From the NCBI RefSeq assembly GCF_005484585.1, contig NZ_CP039435.1, forward strand, positions 2,666,001 through 2,730,000: a stretch of 64,000 nt of DNA, written 5' to 3'. The notes under the pieces were generated by a model. That model saw only the letters and a list, made by a program, of their open reading frames with translations, was not told where the DNA came from and ran no database searches. Both the position numbers and the translations under genes were made by a program. Shown here in pieces: positions 16,871 to 26,095 of the stretch; position 1 is the stretch's first letter, and each line of letters opens with the position of its first letter. This DNA comes from Brevundimonas sp. SGAir0440. Lineage in GTDB: Bacteria; Pseudomonadota; Alphaproteobacteria; Caulobacterales; Caulobacteraceae.

Positions 16871-18154
16871 ATGCGACGCGAAATCCTGTCGGCGGGCGTC
16901 GCCCTGATGCTGTTCGGCGCAACCGACGCCTCGGCCCAGGCTTTGCGCTCGCCTCAGGACGCACAAATCGACCTCTTCGTTCGCAACCACGCGGTCGCCG
17001 TGCGTGATCGGCCGCAACCCGCCTATGACCCGCTCGGCATACGGGCCGGCGGCTTCACGGCCTTTCCCCGGCTTCAGTCGGGCGTCGTTCATGACGACAA
17101 TGTCTTTGCGGCCGAAGACAACCGTCAGCCTGCAACCACATTGCGCGTGACGCCTGAGGTCCTTATCCGATCGAACTGGTCGCGCCACGCGCTTGAAACC
17201 CACGCCCGCGCCGAGATCGACCGCAACCTCGACTTCGACAGCGAGAACACGACCGACTGGAGCCTGGGCGGCGCCGGCCGTCTCGACATCGTTCGTGGCG
17301 TCGACATCAACTTGGCCGCCGACTATGCCCACGACCACGAGGCCCGCACCGCCGCCGGGGCCGGCCCCGTTGCTCGCCGCCCGATCACCTTCGATCTGGC
17401 CTCCGCCTCGCTCGCGGCGACGCGCACGCGGGGTCGATTGCGGCTGTCGGCCAAGGCCGCCGTTCTTCGCTACGATTACCGAGATGGATTGAGCGACGCC
17501 GGCGCCGTCATCGAACAGGACGACCGGGATCGCACCGTCGCCCGGCTAACCGGCCGCGTCGACCACGCCCTCTCTCCCGCGACGGCCCTGTTCGTCCAGG
17601 TCGCCCGCGATGATCGCGACTATCGCACGGTGGCAGGGTCGCCGGAACGATCCTCGTCGGGCCACGAAGCCCTCGCTGGCGTGGACTTCGAGTTAAGCGC
17701 GCTGATCCGAGGCGAGGTCGCCGCTGGATACATCCGCCAGGATTTCCAGGATACAGCCTATGGCGATCTCGACGGCTTCAGCGGTCGTGCGCGCCTGTCG
17801 TGGTTTCCGACGCAACTGACGACCCTGACCGCCACCGCCGCGCGCAGCGTCGAGGACACCGGCGTGATCGGCTCTGCCGGCGCCCTGCGGACCGACCTGT
17901 CGATCAGCATGGATCACGAACTGCTGCGCAACCTGATCCTGACGGCGGAAACGGCGTGGAGCGAAGACGACTACAATGGCCTCGACCGCACCGACACCCG
18001 CCTTGCCGCCAGCTTCAGCGCCATCTATCGCCTCGACCGTCGCTACGGCCTGACCGCCGGTCTGACCTATCTCGACCAATCCTTGTCCGGCGCGGCTGCG
18101 GAGCGCACATATCGCTCGACGCGCCTATCCATCTCTATCGTCTCGCAGTTCTGA
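16871..18154 (+). CDS. Outer-membrane beta-barrel protein of the polysaccharide locus
   Basis: This 427-residue protein has a signal peptide ending at ASA-QA (about residue 22). The mature part is a chain of alternating amphipathic strands ending in an aromatic residue (final F), typical of a beta-barrel. The FTAFPRLQSGVVHDDNVF motif near the mature N-terminus is the hallmark of the BBP2_2/EpsL-like family (PF10082) found in exopolysaccharide clusters. It is inferred to help export or anchor polysaccharide across the outer membrane with the Wzc protein encoded next. It starts 21 bases after the epimerase gene. Confidence 0.85.
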   Translation: MRREILSAGVALMLFGATDASAQALRSPQDAQIDLFVRNHAVAVRDRPQPAYDPLGIRAGGFTAFPRLQSGVVHDDNVFAAEDNRQPATTLRVTPEVLIRSNWSRHALETHARAEIDRNLDFDSENTTDWSLGGAGRLDIVRGVDINLAADYAHDHEARTAAGAGPVARRPITFDLASASLAATRTRGRLRLSAKAAVLRYDYRDGLSDAGAVIEQDDRDRTVARLTGRVDHALSPATALFVQVARDDRDYRTVAGSPERSSSGHEALAGVDFELSALIRGEVAAGYIRQDFQDTAYGDLDGFSGRARLSWFPTQLTTLTATAARSVEDTGVIGSAGALRTDLSISMDHELLRNLILTAETAWSEDDYNGLDRTDTRLAASFSAIYRLDRRYGLTAGLTYLDQSLSGAAAERTYRSTRLSISIVSQF

Positions 18155-18235
18155 GCGCACGGCCTCAGCGCGAAGATTGACAACCTGAAGGCATCATCGC
18201 AACACTTGGCGGGACGATCACCGTTCGATGGCGCG

Positions 18236-20428
18236 ATGACCCACCACGACCCCGCGATCGGCGGTCTCGGCCAGCCGGCGGACGACGCCATCGACCTCCA
18301 TGCCTTGATCGCCGCCTTCCGCCGTCGTCTCGGTCTGTTCACCGCTGTCGCAGCGGTCGTCTGTCTGATCGTTCTGGCTTTGATGCTGGGCCAGCCGCCG
18401 GTCTATACCGCGACCGCCAGCCTCCAGATCAATACGCGCAAGGAACAGGTCGTGGCGGGACAGGCCGTACTGTCGGCGCTCGACGCCGAGGCGGCCATCG
18501 TGGACACCGAGGTCGAGGTTCTGAAGTCACCCCAGCTTGCCGCCCAGGTCGTGCAGACGCTGGGTCTGATCCGCGATCCCGAGTTCAACGCTCGCCTGCG
18601 ATCCTCGCCCCTCACCCAACACCTGTCGCGCGCCACGCCTGCGTCGACCGATGCTGAGATCGAGCGCCAACAGGTGATCGACGCCGTCCGTCGGCGCCTG
18701 ACCGTGCGCCGCGTCGGCCTGACCTATTCGATGGCGATCAGCTTTACCTCCGAAGACCCGACCAAGGCGGCCCGCATCGCCAACGCCTTCGCCGACGCCT
18801 ATCTCCAGTCTCAACTGACCGCCAAGTTCGACGCCAACGCCCAGGCCAACACCTTCCTGGGCGCTCGGCTGGAAGACCTGCGCCGCCAGGTCGAGGCCGC
18901 CGACGCCGCCGTCTCCGCCTACCGGATCGAAAACGGCCTGCTCAGCGCCCAGGGCGCCACACTGACGGAGCAGGAGATCTCGGCCTACAACCAGCAACTC
19001 GCGTCCGCCCGCGCACAGCAGGCCGAACAGGACGCCCGCCTGCGCACCGCCCGCGCCCAGATGGCGGCCGGCTCCAACGGCGACGATGTCGGCGAGGCCC
19101 TGTCCTCTCCCGTCGTCCAGAATCTTCGCGCCCAGCGCGCGGCGATCAGCACCCGCGTCGCGGACCTGTCGGTCCGTTATGGCCCGCTACACCCCGACAT
19201 GATCCGCGCTCGTCAGGAGTTGTCCGACATCGACGCCCAGATCCAGGCCGAGATCCGCCGTGTCGTCTCGAACCTGGACGCCCAAGCCCAGGTCGCCCGC
19301 CAACGCGCCGCCTCGGTCCAGTCCAGCCTGGACGCCGCGCGCGGCGCCCTGGCCGAGAACAACGCCGCCTCGGTGCGTCTGCGCGAACTGGAGGGCGAGG
19401 CCGAGGCCGCCCGCGCCATCTACCGCGCCTTCCTGGATCGCTATCGCGAGACCAGCGCCCAGACCGGCGTCGAACAGGCCGACGCCCGCATCGTCTCGCG
19501 CGCCACGCCCCCGACGACGCAAAGCGCGCCGAACCTGATGATCAGCCTTGCACTCGGCCTGATGCTCGGCGCGGCGGCGGGAACCGGCGCCGTCATCATC
19601 GCCAATGCCATGCAGACAGGCCTCAGCGGCCCCGATGACATCGAGCGCAGGCTGGGCGTCGGCGCCGTCGGCGCCGTTCCCCTCGCCTCATCGGTGGCGA
19701 CGGCGGAGGATCAGACGTTGCACCCGATCGATCTCGTCGTCCAACGCCCCCTGTCGGTCTTCGCCGAGGCTTTCCGGGCGCTGCGCACGTCAATCACCCC
19801 CATCGTCAGCGTCGTGGGCGAGCCGTCGGCGCGCATCGTCGCCGTCACCTCCGCCCTGCCCGGCGAAGGCAAGACCACCACAGCTGTCTGTCTGGCCCGC
19901 GTCGCCGCGCGCTCCGGCGGACGGGTTCTGTTGATCGACGGCGACCCACGTCGGCGCGGCGTGACGCGAATGCTGGGCCTGCACCCCGACCATGGCCTGG
20001 CCGAGGTCCTGCATGGCGCAGCGGCCTGGCGAAACGTCCTGGTGCTGGACCCGGCCTCTGGCGCACAGGTCTTGCCCCTGTCGGGATCAGGCCTGTCGGC
20101 CGATGACCTGTTCGGCGCCCCGCCGATGACTGCCCTGCTCGACGAACTGCGTCAGGCCTTCGACCTGATCGTCATCGACACCGCGCCCGTCCTGGTCCTC
20201 GCCGACGCCCGTATCCTGGCGGCCAAGGCCGACAGCGTCGTCCTGCTCGCCCGCTGGCGAAAGACCCCCGCGCGCGCCGTCGCCGCCGCCTTGCGCATCC
20301 TGCATCAATCCGGCGCCCGCCCCCTCGGCGTCACCCTGAGCCAGGTCGATGTCCGGGCGGAGTCGGGCCTAAGTTATGGCCAGGCCGACTATGATTACCG
20401 GGCCTACAGAAAATACTATGCGGCCTGA
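18236..20428 (+). CDS. Wzc/ExoP-type polysaccharide copolymerase and tyrosine autokinase
   Basis: This protein has 730 residues from the ATG at 18236; a TTG ten codons upstream is less likely. It has a Wzz domain with the first transmembrane helix at about 37-60, a long periplasmic coiled coil (about 200-410), a second helix near 437-460, and a cytoplasmic BY-kinase domain. Walker A is GEGKTT at 543-548, Walker A' LLIDGDPRRR, and Walker B LIVIDTAPVL. The C-terminus has six tyrosines in its last 18 residues, the autophosphorylation cluster. It controls chain length and export of exopolysaccharide together with the preceding barrel protein. Confidence 0.94.
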   Translation: MTHHDPAIGGLGQPADDAIDLHALIAAFRRRLGLFTAVAAVVCLIVLALMLGQPPVYTATASLQINTRKEQVVAGQAVLSALDAEAAIVDTEVEVLKSPQLAAQVVQTLGLIRDPEFNARLRSSPLTQHLSRATPASTDAEIERQQVIDAVRRRLTVRRVGLTYSMAISFTSEDPTKAARIANAFADAYLQSQLTAKFDANAQANTFLGARLEDLRRQVEAADAAVSAYRIENGLLSAQGATLTEQEISAYNQQLASARAQQAEQDARLRTARAQMAAGSNGDDVGEALSSPVVQNLRAQRAAISTRVADLSVRYGPLHPDMIRARQELSDIDAQIQAEIRRVVSNLDAQAQVARQRAASVQSSLDAARGALAENNAASVRLRELEGEAEAARAIYRAFLDRYRETSAQTGVEQADARIVSRATPPTTQSAPNLMISLALGLMLGAAAGTGAVIIANAMQTGLSGPDDIERRLGVGAVGAVPLASSVATAEDQTLHPIDLVVQRPLSVFAEAFRALRTSITPIVSVVGEPSARIVAVTSALPGEGKTTTAVCLARVAARSGGRVLLIDGDPRRRGVTRMLGLHPDHGLAEVLHGAAAWRNVLVLDPASGAQVLPLSGSGLSADDLFGAPPMTALLDELRQAFDLIVIDTAPVLVLADARILAAKADSVVLLARWRKTPARAVAAALRILHQSGARPLGVTLSQVDVRAESGLSYGQADYDYRAYRKYYAA

Positions 20429-20450
20429 TTGTCGGTAGAGATCAGGCCGC
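20420..20450. terminator. Bidirectional hairpin between wzc and the oxidase cluster
   Basis: GCGGCCTGAT (20420-20429) overlaps the wzc stop codon and pairs perfectly with ATCAGGCCGC (20441-20450) across an 11-base loop. It sits where two convergent transcription units meet, so it probably ends both. No strong T-tract is present. Confidence 0.6.
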
Positions 20451-20460
20451 ACAATCACCT

Positions 20461-20772
20461 TCAAATTCTACCACTGACAACGAGCACCAGAGTTTGAAAC
20501 ACAACTCCGATTGCACCGAGCAGGCCCCCGGCGATCGCCAGGCGCAAGCCGAAGGACCGTGTCGCTTCCGGCTTTGCACGCAAGGCGATCAGGCACTTCC
20601 AACATAGGCCGCCAATAGCTGCCAGACAGAGGGCACTGAAAATTAGCCCGGAAATGTTCCAGGCGCCGGCGTCGCCACGCGCCACGTCGGCGGCGCTGGA
20701 TAGCAGATACAGGCCCAGGAAATGGGCGGCCCAGATCAGGAGGCCGCCCAGCATCAGCAGCCAGAACCTCAT
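20461..20772 (-). CDS. Small membrane protein at the end of the oxidase operon
   Basis: This 103-residue protein has three predicted transmembrane helices (about 5-25, 38-60, 76-97). The start ATG overlaps the stop of the subunit I-III gene (ATGA at 20769-20772), so it is cotranslated with the oxidase. A long frame continuous with it upstream is out of frame with the oxidase and is not coding. Similar small membrane proteins occur at the end of caa3/CoxMNOP-type operons; a role as assembly factor or accessory subunit is an inference from position. Confidence 0.72.
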   Translation of the reverse strand: MRFWLLMLGGLLIWAAHFLGLYLLSSAADVARGDAGAWNISGLIFSALCLAAIGGLCWKCLIALRAKPEATRSFGLRLAIAGGLLGAIGVVFQTLVLVVSGRI

Positions 20773-23315
20773 GCGCCGACGCCCGGGAACAGGCGGATCA
20801 GAAGGCTCGTCGCCACGCCCTGAACCGCCGTGAAGGCCACGAACAGGGCGACCACTTCGAACGTCGCCGGATAGCGCGGCGACACCAGGCCGCAAAGCCA
20901 GCGCAGCAGGACGAACGGTCCCATCAACAACGAAATGCCGACGAATGTCCCCTGCCAGGCCAACAGCGCATAGACGGTCGCGCCCTGGCTGGAGACGTCG
21001 GGACGCAGGCCCGAGTTCCACCAGGCCGAGGCCTCGGCCGCAAAGGCGCCGCCCGCCGCCAGGGTGGCGACCAGCATCAGGACAGAGGCGATGCCGGCGC
21101 TGCGCGGCCGGTCCAGCTTCAGCGCGCCTTGCGAAGCCCAGGCGCCGAGTCCGGCGGCCGCCAGCAAACTCAGGGTCAAAGGCAGGGAGCCGATCTCGGG
21201 CGGCGCCTGCCAAAGGTCCGGTCGGCGGCTCCACAGGAAGACGTAGGAGAAGCAGGCCATGATCGCGACCATGCCCGACACGATCAGGGTGATGACCATC
21301 GCCCACCAGCCGTGGCTGCTGGGGCCGGACACATAGGTCGGCAGTCGAACGCCGCCGCCGACATCCACCGTCGCTGGACCGCTGGGGCGATCCAGTCCCC
21401 AGCACCATTTGAGGATGCAGTAGACGGCCAGCACGCCGCTAACCAAGGAGGCGACATAGGCCTGGATCGTCAGGATCAAAAAGAAGCCGGCGGTGAATAT
21501 CGCCCCCCAGACGTACCAGCTGGACGGCCGGGGCATCCGCTGGAGATATTGGGGCTCGGCGTTGATCGGACTGGTGATCATGGTCTCGCGCTGCCCGCGC
21601 GGCGCGCCGGGCAGAAAGTAGCGGCCGGCCTCGACGTCGCGCGCCAGATTCGGCTGGTCCCACACCGGATAAAGGCTCTTGATCACCGGGACGGACCGCA
21701 GCGAGTATCGGCCGGCGGGTAGCCACTCCAACCCCGGCCCGCCAAAGACATTGCCCGCGTCCTTCTCTCCGAAGGGCCGGAAGTTGCGGATCATGTCGAT
21801 CATCCACAACACCACCGCCAGGCCGAACATGAAGGAGCCGACGGTCGAGATCATATTGGGCAGGTCCCAGCCCCGATCCGGCAGATAGGTATAGACCCGG
21901 CGCGGCATGCCCATCAGCCCGGTCAGGTGCATGGGCATGAAGGTCACGTTGTGACCGACGAACATTAGCCAGAAGATCCACTTGCCCCACCGCTCGCTCA
22001 GCGCCCGGCTGCTGGACATCGGCGTCCAGTAGTAGATGGCCGCGAAGAGCGGGAAGACCATCCCGCCAATCAGGACGTAATGCAGGTGGGCGACGATGAA
22101 GTAGCTGTCGTGGGCCTGCCAGTCGAACGGCACCATGGCGACCATCACCCCGGTCAGCCCGCCCATGACAAAGATCACCAGTCCCCCGACTGCGAACAGG
22201 CCGGGCGTGTTGAACCGCATCTTGCCCGCCGCCAGGGTGGCGATCCAGGCAAAGACCTGCACCCCCGCCGGCACGCTGACGGCCATGGAGGCGGCGCTGA
22301 AATAGTTGATCGAGATCTGCGGCATGCCCGTGGTGAACATGTGGTGCGCCCAGACGCCGAAGCTGATGAAGCCGGTCGCCAGCATGGCCAGGACTACCAG
22401 CCGATAACCGACCAGCTTGGTCTGGGCGACAGCCGGGATCAGGGTCGACATCGCCCCCGCCGCCGGCAGGAAGATGATGTAGACCTCGGGGTGGCCGAAG
22501 AACCAGAAAAGGTGTTGCCACAGCATGGGGTCGCCGCCCTTGGCCGCATCGAAGAAGGGCCAGCCCAGCGCGCGTTCCAGCTCCAGCAGCAGGGTCGACA
22601 GAATGATCGACGGGAAGGCGATGATGATCATGCAGGCGAAGATCAGCATGGCCCAGGCGAAGATCGGCAACTTGTCCAACGTCATGCCCGGCGCGCGCGT
22701 CTTCAGCACCCCGACGATAATCTCGATGGCGCCGGCGATGGCCGAAATCTCGATGAAACCGATGCCCAGGAGCCAGAAGTCGGCGTTGATCCCCGGCGAA
22801 TAGGTCATCGACGTCAGGGGCGGATACATGAACCAGCCCCCGTTCGGCGCTAGGCCGAAGAACAACGAGGCGAAGAAGCACAGCCCCCCGACCAGATAGG
22901 CCCAGAAGGCATAGGCGCTCAGCCTCGGGAACGGCAGATCGCGCGCCCCCAGCATCTGCGGCAGCAACAGCACGCCCAGCGCCTCGACTGCGGGCACGGC
23001 GAACAGGAACATCATCACCGTGCCGTGCATGGTGAAGATTTGGTTGTAGGTTTCCTGCGCCAGGAAGCCCGTCATCGGCAGGGCCAGCTGCGTGCGCATC
23101 AACAGCGCCAGCACGCCCGCCAGCACGAAGAACAGCATGGCCGCGCCGACGTAATAGACGCCGATGTAGTTGTTGTTGATCGCCGTGATCCACTCCCACG
23201 GCCGCCGCGGGCCGCACCAGACCTCGTCGAGCTGCTCCAGCTCGCCCTCGGGCCGGGCTTCGGTGGTGGGGAAGCGTTTGTAGAGTTCGGGATCGAACCC
23301 GGTTTCCGAACTCAT
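20769..23315 (-). CDS. Cytochrome c oxidase subunit I-III fusion
   Basis: This 848-residue protein joins the heme-copper subunit I (about 1-570) to a subunit III-like domain (about 600-848). Heme a ligands are H97 and H412, heme a3 H410, and CuB H275, H324 and H325. Y279 in GHPEVY is the cross-linked Tyr, with E277 of the D-channel beside it. It reduces O2 to water in the inner membrane and pumps protons. Fused I-III forms are known in caa3-type oxidases. Its ATG overlaps the stop of the subunit II gene, and its stop overlaps the start of the small membrane gene, so the operon is tightly coupled. Confidence 0.96.
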   Translation of the reverse strand: MSSETGFDPELYKRFPTTEARPEGELEQLDEVWCGPRRPWEWITAINNNYIGVYYVGAAMLFFVLAGVLALLMRTQLALPMTGFLAQETYNQIFTMHGTVMMFLFAVPAVEALGVLLLPQMLGARDLPFPRLSAYAFWAYLVGGLCFFASLFFGLAPNGGWFMYPPLTSMTYSPGINADFWLLGIGFIEISAIAGAIEIIVGVLKTRAPGMTLDKLPIFAWAMLIFACMIIIAFPSIILSTLLLELERALGWPFFDAAKGGDPMLWQHLFWFFGHPEVYIIFLPAAGAMSTLIPAVAQTKLVGYRLVVLAMLATGFISFGVWAHHMFTTGMPQISINYFSAASMAVSVPAGVQVFAWIATLAAGKMRFNTPGLFAVGGLVIFVMGGLTGVMVAMVPFDWQAHDSYFIVAHLHYVLIGGMVFPLFAAIYYWTPMSSSRALSERWGKWIFWLMFVGHNVTFMPMHLTGLMGMPRRVYTYLPDRGWDLPNMISTVGSFMFGLAVVLWMIDMIRNFRPFGEKDAGNVFGGPGLEWLPAGRYSLRSVPVIKSLYPVWDQPNLARDVEAGRYFLPGAPRGQRETMITSPINAEPQYLQRMPRPSSWYVWGAIFTAGFFLILTIQAYVASLVSGVLAVYCILKWCWGLDRPSGPATVDVGGGVRLPTYVSGPSSHGWWAMVITLIVSGMVAIMACFSYVFLWSRRPDLWQAPPEIGSLPLTLSLLAAAGLGAWASQGALKLDRPRSAGIASVLMLVATLAAGGAFAAEASAWWNSGLRPDVSSQGATVYALLAWQGTFVGISLLMGPFVLLRWLCGLVSPRYPATFEVVALFVAFTAVQGVATSLLIRLFPGVGA

Positions 23316-24289
23316 TTCAGACTTTCCAGATAGGCGGCGACGGCGCGCACGTCCTGGCCCGACAGGACCGCATAGGACGGCATCCGATTGCCGGGCTTCA
23401 GGCTCTGGCTGTCCGAAATCCAGCCGGCCATCGTCCCCTGATTGTTCGGCAGGATGCCGGCGCCCAGCGTCTGGCGAGAGCCGACGTGGGTCAGGTCCGG
23501 TCCCGCCAGACCGTTCGCCTCGGTCCCGCGAATGGTGTGACAGGCGGCGCAGCCCGAGGCGGCGAAGACGTTACGCCCCTGGTCGATCAAGGCGAGCGGC
23601 CCCTGGGCCGAGGGCACGACGGCGGCCGGCCGCGACTGACGCGCCAACCAGGCGACATAGTCGTCCGGCGCATGGGCCACGACCACCAGCCCCATTAGGG
23701 CGTGAGGACCGCCGCAGTATTCGGCGCATTGGCCGCCGTAGGTCCCAGGCGCATCGGCTTGCAGCCGCATGAAGTTGCGGCGGCCGGGGATCATGTCGGT
23801 CTTTCCGCCCAGGCGCGGCACCCAGAAGCTGTGGATCACGTCCGCGCTTTCCAGCTCGAACACGACAGGCTGGCCGGCCGGGATGTGGACCTCGTTGGCG
23901 TCCTGGACGATTTCTCGCCCCTGACCGTCCAGATAGGCGACGCGCCACCACCACATTTCGCCGGTAACGCGCACCCGCATTTCGCCGGGCTTGGGCGCAT
24001 CGGCCACCCGCGCGGTCGTGGTCAGCCCATAGACCAGCAGTCCGGTCAGAACGACCACCGGGAAGACCAGTCCCGCAATCCAGATCATTCGCTCGCCGCC
24101 GACCCGCCGCTTCCACTTGCGCGGCCCGAACAGGGCGATGCCGAGCGCCACGGCCACAACGACCATCACCACCGCCGCCATGATGAACAGCACCCAGGCG
24201 ACGGTCTGGATCGGTCCGGCGAACGGCCCGGCCGGATCCAGCACGGGCGGCGGCCAGCCGGCGATTCCGGGAGGGGCGTCAGTCTTCAT
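23312..24289 (-). CDS. Cytochrome c oxidase subunit II with cytochrome c domain (caa3 type)
   Basis: This 325-residue protein has two transmembrane helices (about 28-52, 68-90), then the periplasmic CuA domain and a C-terminal cytochrome c domain. CuA ligands are visible: His in VIHSFWVP, the two Cys, Glu and His in CAEYCGGPH, and the Met in ALMG. The WWWRV aromatic run is the electron entry site. The heme c motif is CAACH, with the Met ligand in NRMPSY. Fusion to cytochrome c defines a caa3-type oxidase. The start overlaps the end of the lipo-cytochrome gene by 11 bases. Confidence 0.95.
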   Translation of the reverse strand: MKTDAPPGIAGWPPPVLDPAGPFAGPIQTVAWVLFIMAAVVMVVVAVALGIALFGPRKWKRRVGGERMIWIAGLVFPVVVLTGLLVYGLTTTARVADAPKPGEMRVRVTGEMWWWRVAYLDGQGREIVQDANEVHIPAGQPVVFELESADVIHSFWVPRLGGKTDMIPGRRNFMRLQADAPGTYGGQCAEYCGGPHALMGLVVVAHAPDDYVAWLARQSRPAAVVPSAQGPLALIDQGRNVFAASGCAACHTIRGTEANGLAGPDLTHVGSRQTLGAGILPNNQGTMAGWISDSQSLKPGNRMPSYAVLSGQDVRAVAAYLESLK

Positions 24290-24650
24290 CGAGCGTATAC
24301 AGATAGGCCGCGACGTCGCGGGCTTGGTCTTGCGTCAGGGGCATGGGCGGCATGGCGGTTCCGGGATCCATCGACGGCGCGTCGATCAGCCAGCGGATCA
24401 GGGTATCGGGCTGGTTCGGCAGACGTCCGGCGATCAGGGGACGCGCGCCAAACCCCGCAAGGTTCGAGCCGGACCGGCCCTCGGGCCAGGCGACGCCGGG
24501 TATCCGGTGACAGGCGGCGCAACCGACCTCTCTGATCACGGCCAGTCCGGCGGCCGGATCGGCCTGAACCACCGGCCGGGGCAGGTCGGACTTGTCCACG
24601 CAGGCGCACAGGGCGAGCGCCAGCGCACAGGCCGCCGCCCGTCGTCCCAT
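24279..24650 (-). CDS. Lipoprotein c-type cytochrome
   Basis: This 123-residue protein starts at the ATG at 24650 behind a GAGGTG Shine-Dalgarno. The N-terminus (GRRAAACALALALCAC) is a lipoprotein signal ending in a lipobox-like LCAC, so the mature protein is probably membrane-anchored. One heme site, CAACH, is followed by a Met ligand in TAMPPMPL. Its C-terminal half resembles the cytochrome domain of the neighbouring subunit II. It is the first gene of the oxidase operon and likely carries electrons to the caa3 enzyme. It is divergent from the diheme cytochrome across 145 bases. Confidence 0.85.
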   Translation of the reverse strand: MGRRAAACALALALCACVDKSDLPRPVVQADPAAGLAVIREVGCAACHRIPGVAWPEGRSGSNLAGFGARPLIAGRLPNQPDTLIRWLIDAPSMDPGTAMPPMPLTQDQARDVAAYLYTLDED

Positions 24651-24795
24651 CACCTCGCCCGTTGTCCGAAAACCCATCCGCCCCCCAAAGCTTCGCCAGA
24701 GCAATCCTCTTGTCGGACGGAGGTTCCCGACTGCGACATGGAGCCTCGGCGCATCGCCACAAGGAACCTTCGCCATAAGCAGGTGTTGCACCGCC

Positions 24796-25548
24796 GTGCG
24801 CGCCTCCCTTTCCGTCCTTGCTCTGCTGACCGGCCTGGCCGCCTGCGACTCCACGCCGGGCCAGACGGATCGCACCTTCACGGCGAATGGTCAGGTCATC
24901 GCGATGAGCGGCGGCGCGGGCGGGGCGGCAAACGCCTGCTTTACCTGTCACGGCCTGGACGGCGGCGGGGACGGGGTCGCCGCCCCTCGCCTGGCGGGTC
25001 TGGACGCCGGCTATCTGCAAAAGCAGTTGGAAGACTATGCATCGGGCCTGCGTCCCGACGACGCCATGACCCGCATCGCCAAGGCCTTGGACCAACAGGG
25101 CCGACGCGAGGTCGCCGCCTACTACGCCGCCCTGCCCGCGCCGCCGACGCAAACGCCCGCGTCGATGGCGCCTGCGCCCGCCATCTATCTGAACGGCGAC
25201 CCTTCGCGCGGCATCGTCGCCTGCGCCTCGTGTCACGGCGACCGGGGGCAAGGCTCGGGCCAAGGCGGCAATCCTCAGATCGCCGGTCAGCCCGCCGCCT
25301 ACACGCTGGAACAGATCGACCGCTGGAAAGCGGGTAAACGCCGCAACGACCCGCGCGGCGTCATGGCCGCCGCCGTCAAATCGCTTTCGGACCCAGAAGC
25401 CCGCGCCATAGCGTCCTGGCTGTCGACGCAACCCGCTTCTCCAGCGCGCGCCAGCGCCGCTGCCACCGGGTCCGCTTCGGTCGAAGCTGCGGCACGACCG
25501 GCAGCATCGCGTGAAACACGTCGTCCCTATCGATCAGATGGTGCTTGA
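24796..25548 (+). CDS. Diheme cytochrome c (c4-like), predicted lipoprotein
   Basis: This protein has 250 residues from a GTG at 24796; no ATG fits, and the residues that follow form a lipoprotein signal (SVLALLTGLAAC). Two class I cytochrome domains follow, with heme motifs CFTCHG and CASCHG and paired Met ligands, as in cytochrome c4. It is the only plus-strand gene inside the oxidase cluster and probably delivers electrons to it. The last 173 bases are antisense to the 3' end of the cytochrome b561 gene; both reading frames there encode low-complexity tails beyond the folded domains. Confidence 0.85.
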   Translation: MRASLSVLALLTGLAACDSTPGQTDRTFTANGQVIAMSGGAGGAANACFTCHGLDGGGDGVAAPRLAGLDAGYLQKQLEDYASGLRPDDAMTRIAKALDQQGRREVAAYYAALPAPPTQTPASMAPAPAIYLNGDPSRGIVACASCHGDRGQGSGQGGNPQIAGQPAAYTLEQIDRWKAGKRRNDPRGVMAAAVKSLSDPEARAIASWLSTQPASPARASAAATGSASVEAAARPAASRETRRPYRSDGA

Positions 25549-26095
25549 GCGCGGCGCCGGCGTGGATCGGGATCATCAGCAGCAGGGTGACGACCAGTCC
25601 CCAGTGCATCCATTCCGCCGCCGCCTCGATCGCCCATAGCTGGGTGTTGGACAGATCCTGCAGCGGCAGCAGCGGCCATTTGATGAAGCCCAACGTCTCC
25701 AGCTGACGTGTCCGATCCGTCGCCGAAATCATGGCCCAGCCCGACAGCGGCAGGCCGAACAGGCAGATATAGAAGACATAGTGGGTCACATGGGCGGCCA
25801 TGCTCTCCCAACCCGGCTTGTCCGCATCGTTGATCAGGTCGGGCGCCAGCAAACGCCACGACAGCCGGCCGATCACCAGGATCAGCATCAGCACGCCGAT
25901 CGCGAAATGCAGGTCGTAGGCGGCCATCATGGCGCCGCCCACCGGCTGGCGCCCCATCCACCAACCCCAACCGAGCTGGAAGATCACCAGCCCCGCCATC
26001 ACCCAATGAAAGCCGATGCCGACGGGCGAATAGCGACCCTCGTCGTGGTGACCCGCCGCCCATTCCAGCAGCTGCCTGAACAGTCTTTCGATCAT
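25376..26095 (-). CDS. Cytochrome b561
   Basis: This 239-residue di-heme membrane protein of the bacterial cytochrome b561 (CybB) family has four transmembrane helices, with His ligands in GFHWVMAG, YDLHFAIGV, a mid-protein VTHYVFY, and IPIHAGAALKHH. It moves electrons between the quinone pool or superoxide and a periplasmic acceptor. A basic Arg-rich tail of about 35 residues follows the last helix and is encoded opposite the diheme cytochrome gene. The ATG at 26095 overlaps the stop of ctaG (ATGA), so the two are cotranslated. Confidence 0.9.
   Translation of the reverse strand: MIERLFRQLLEWAAGHHDEGRYSPVGIGFHWVMAGLVIFQLGWGWWMGRQPVGGAMMAAYDLHFAIGVLMLILVIGRLSWRLLAPDLINDADKPGWESMAAHVTHYVFYICLFGLPLSGWAMISATDRTRQLETLGFIKWPLLPLQDLSNTQLWAIEAAAEWMHWGLVVTLLLMIPIHAGAALKHHLIDRDDVFHAMLPVVPQLRPKRTRWQRRWRALEKRVASTARTLWRGLLGPKAI

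Noticed and set aside
20773..21408. Extension of the 103-residue membrane gene into a 315-residue protein
   Set aside because: The upstream part is the out-of-frame shadow of the oxidase subunit III domain; the ATG at 20772 overlaps the oxidase stop.
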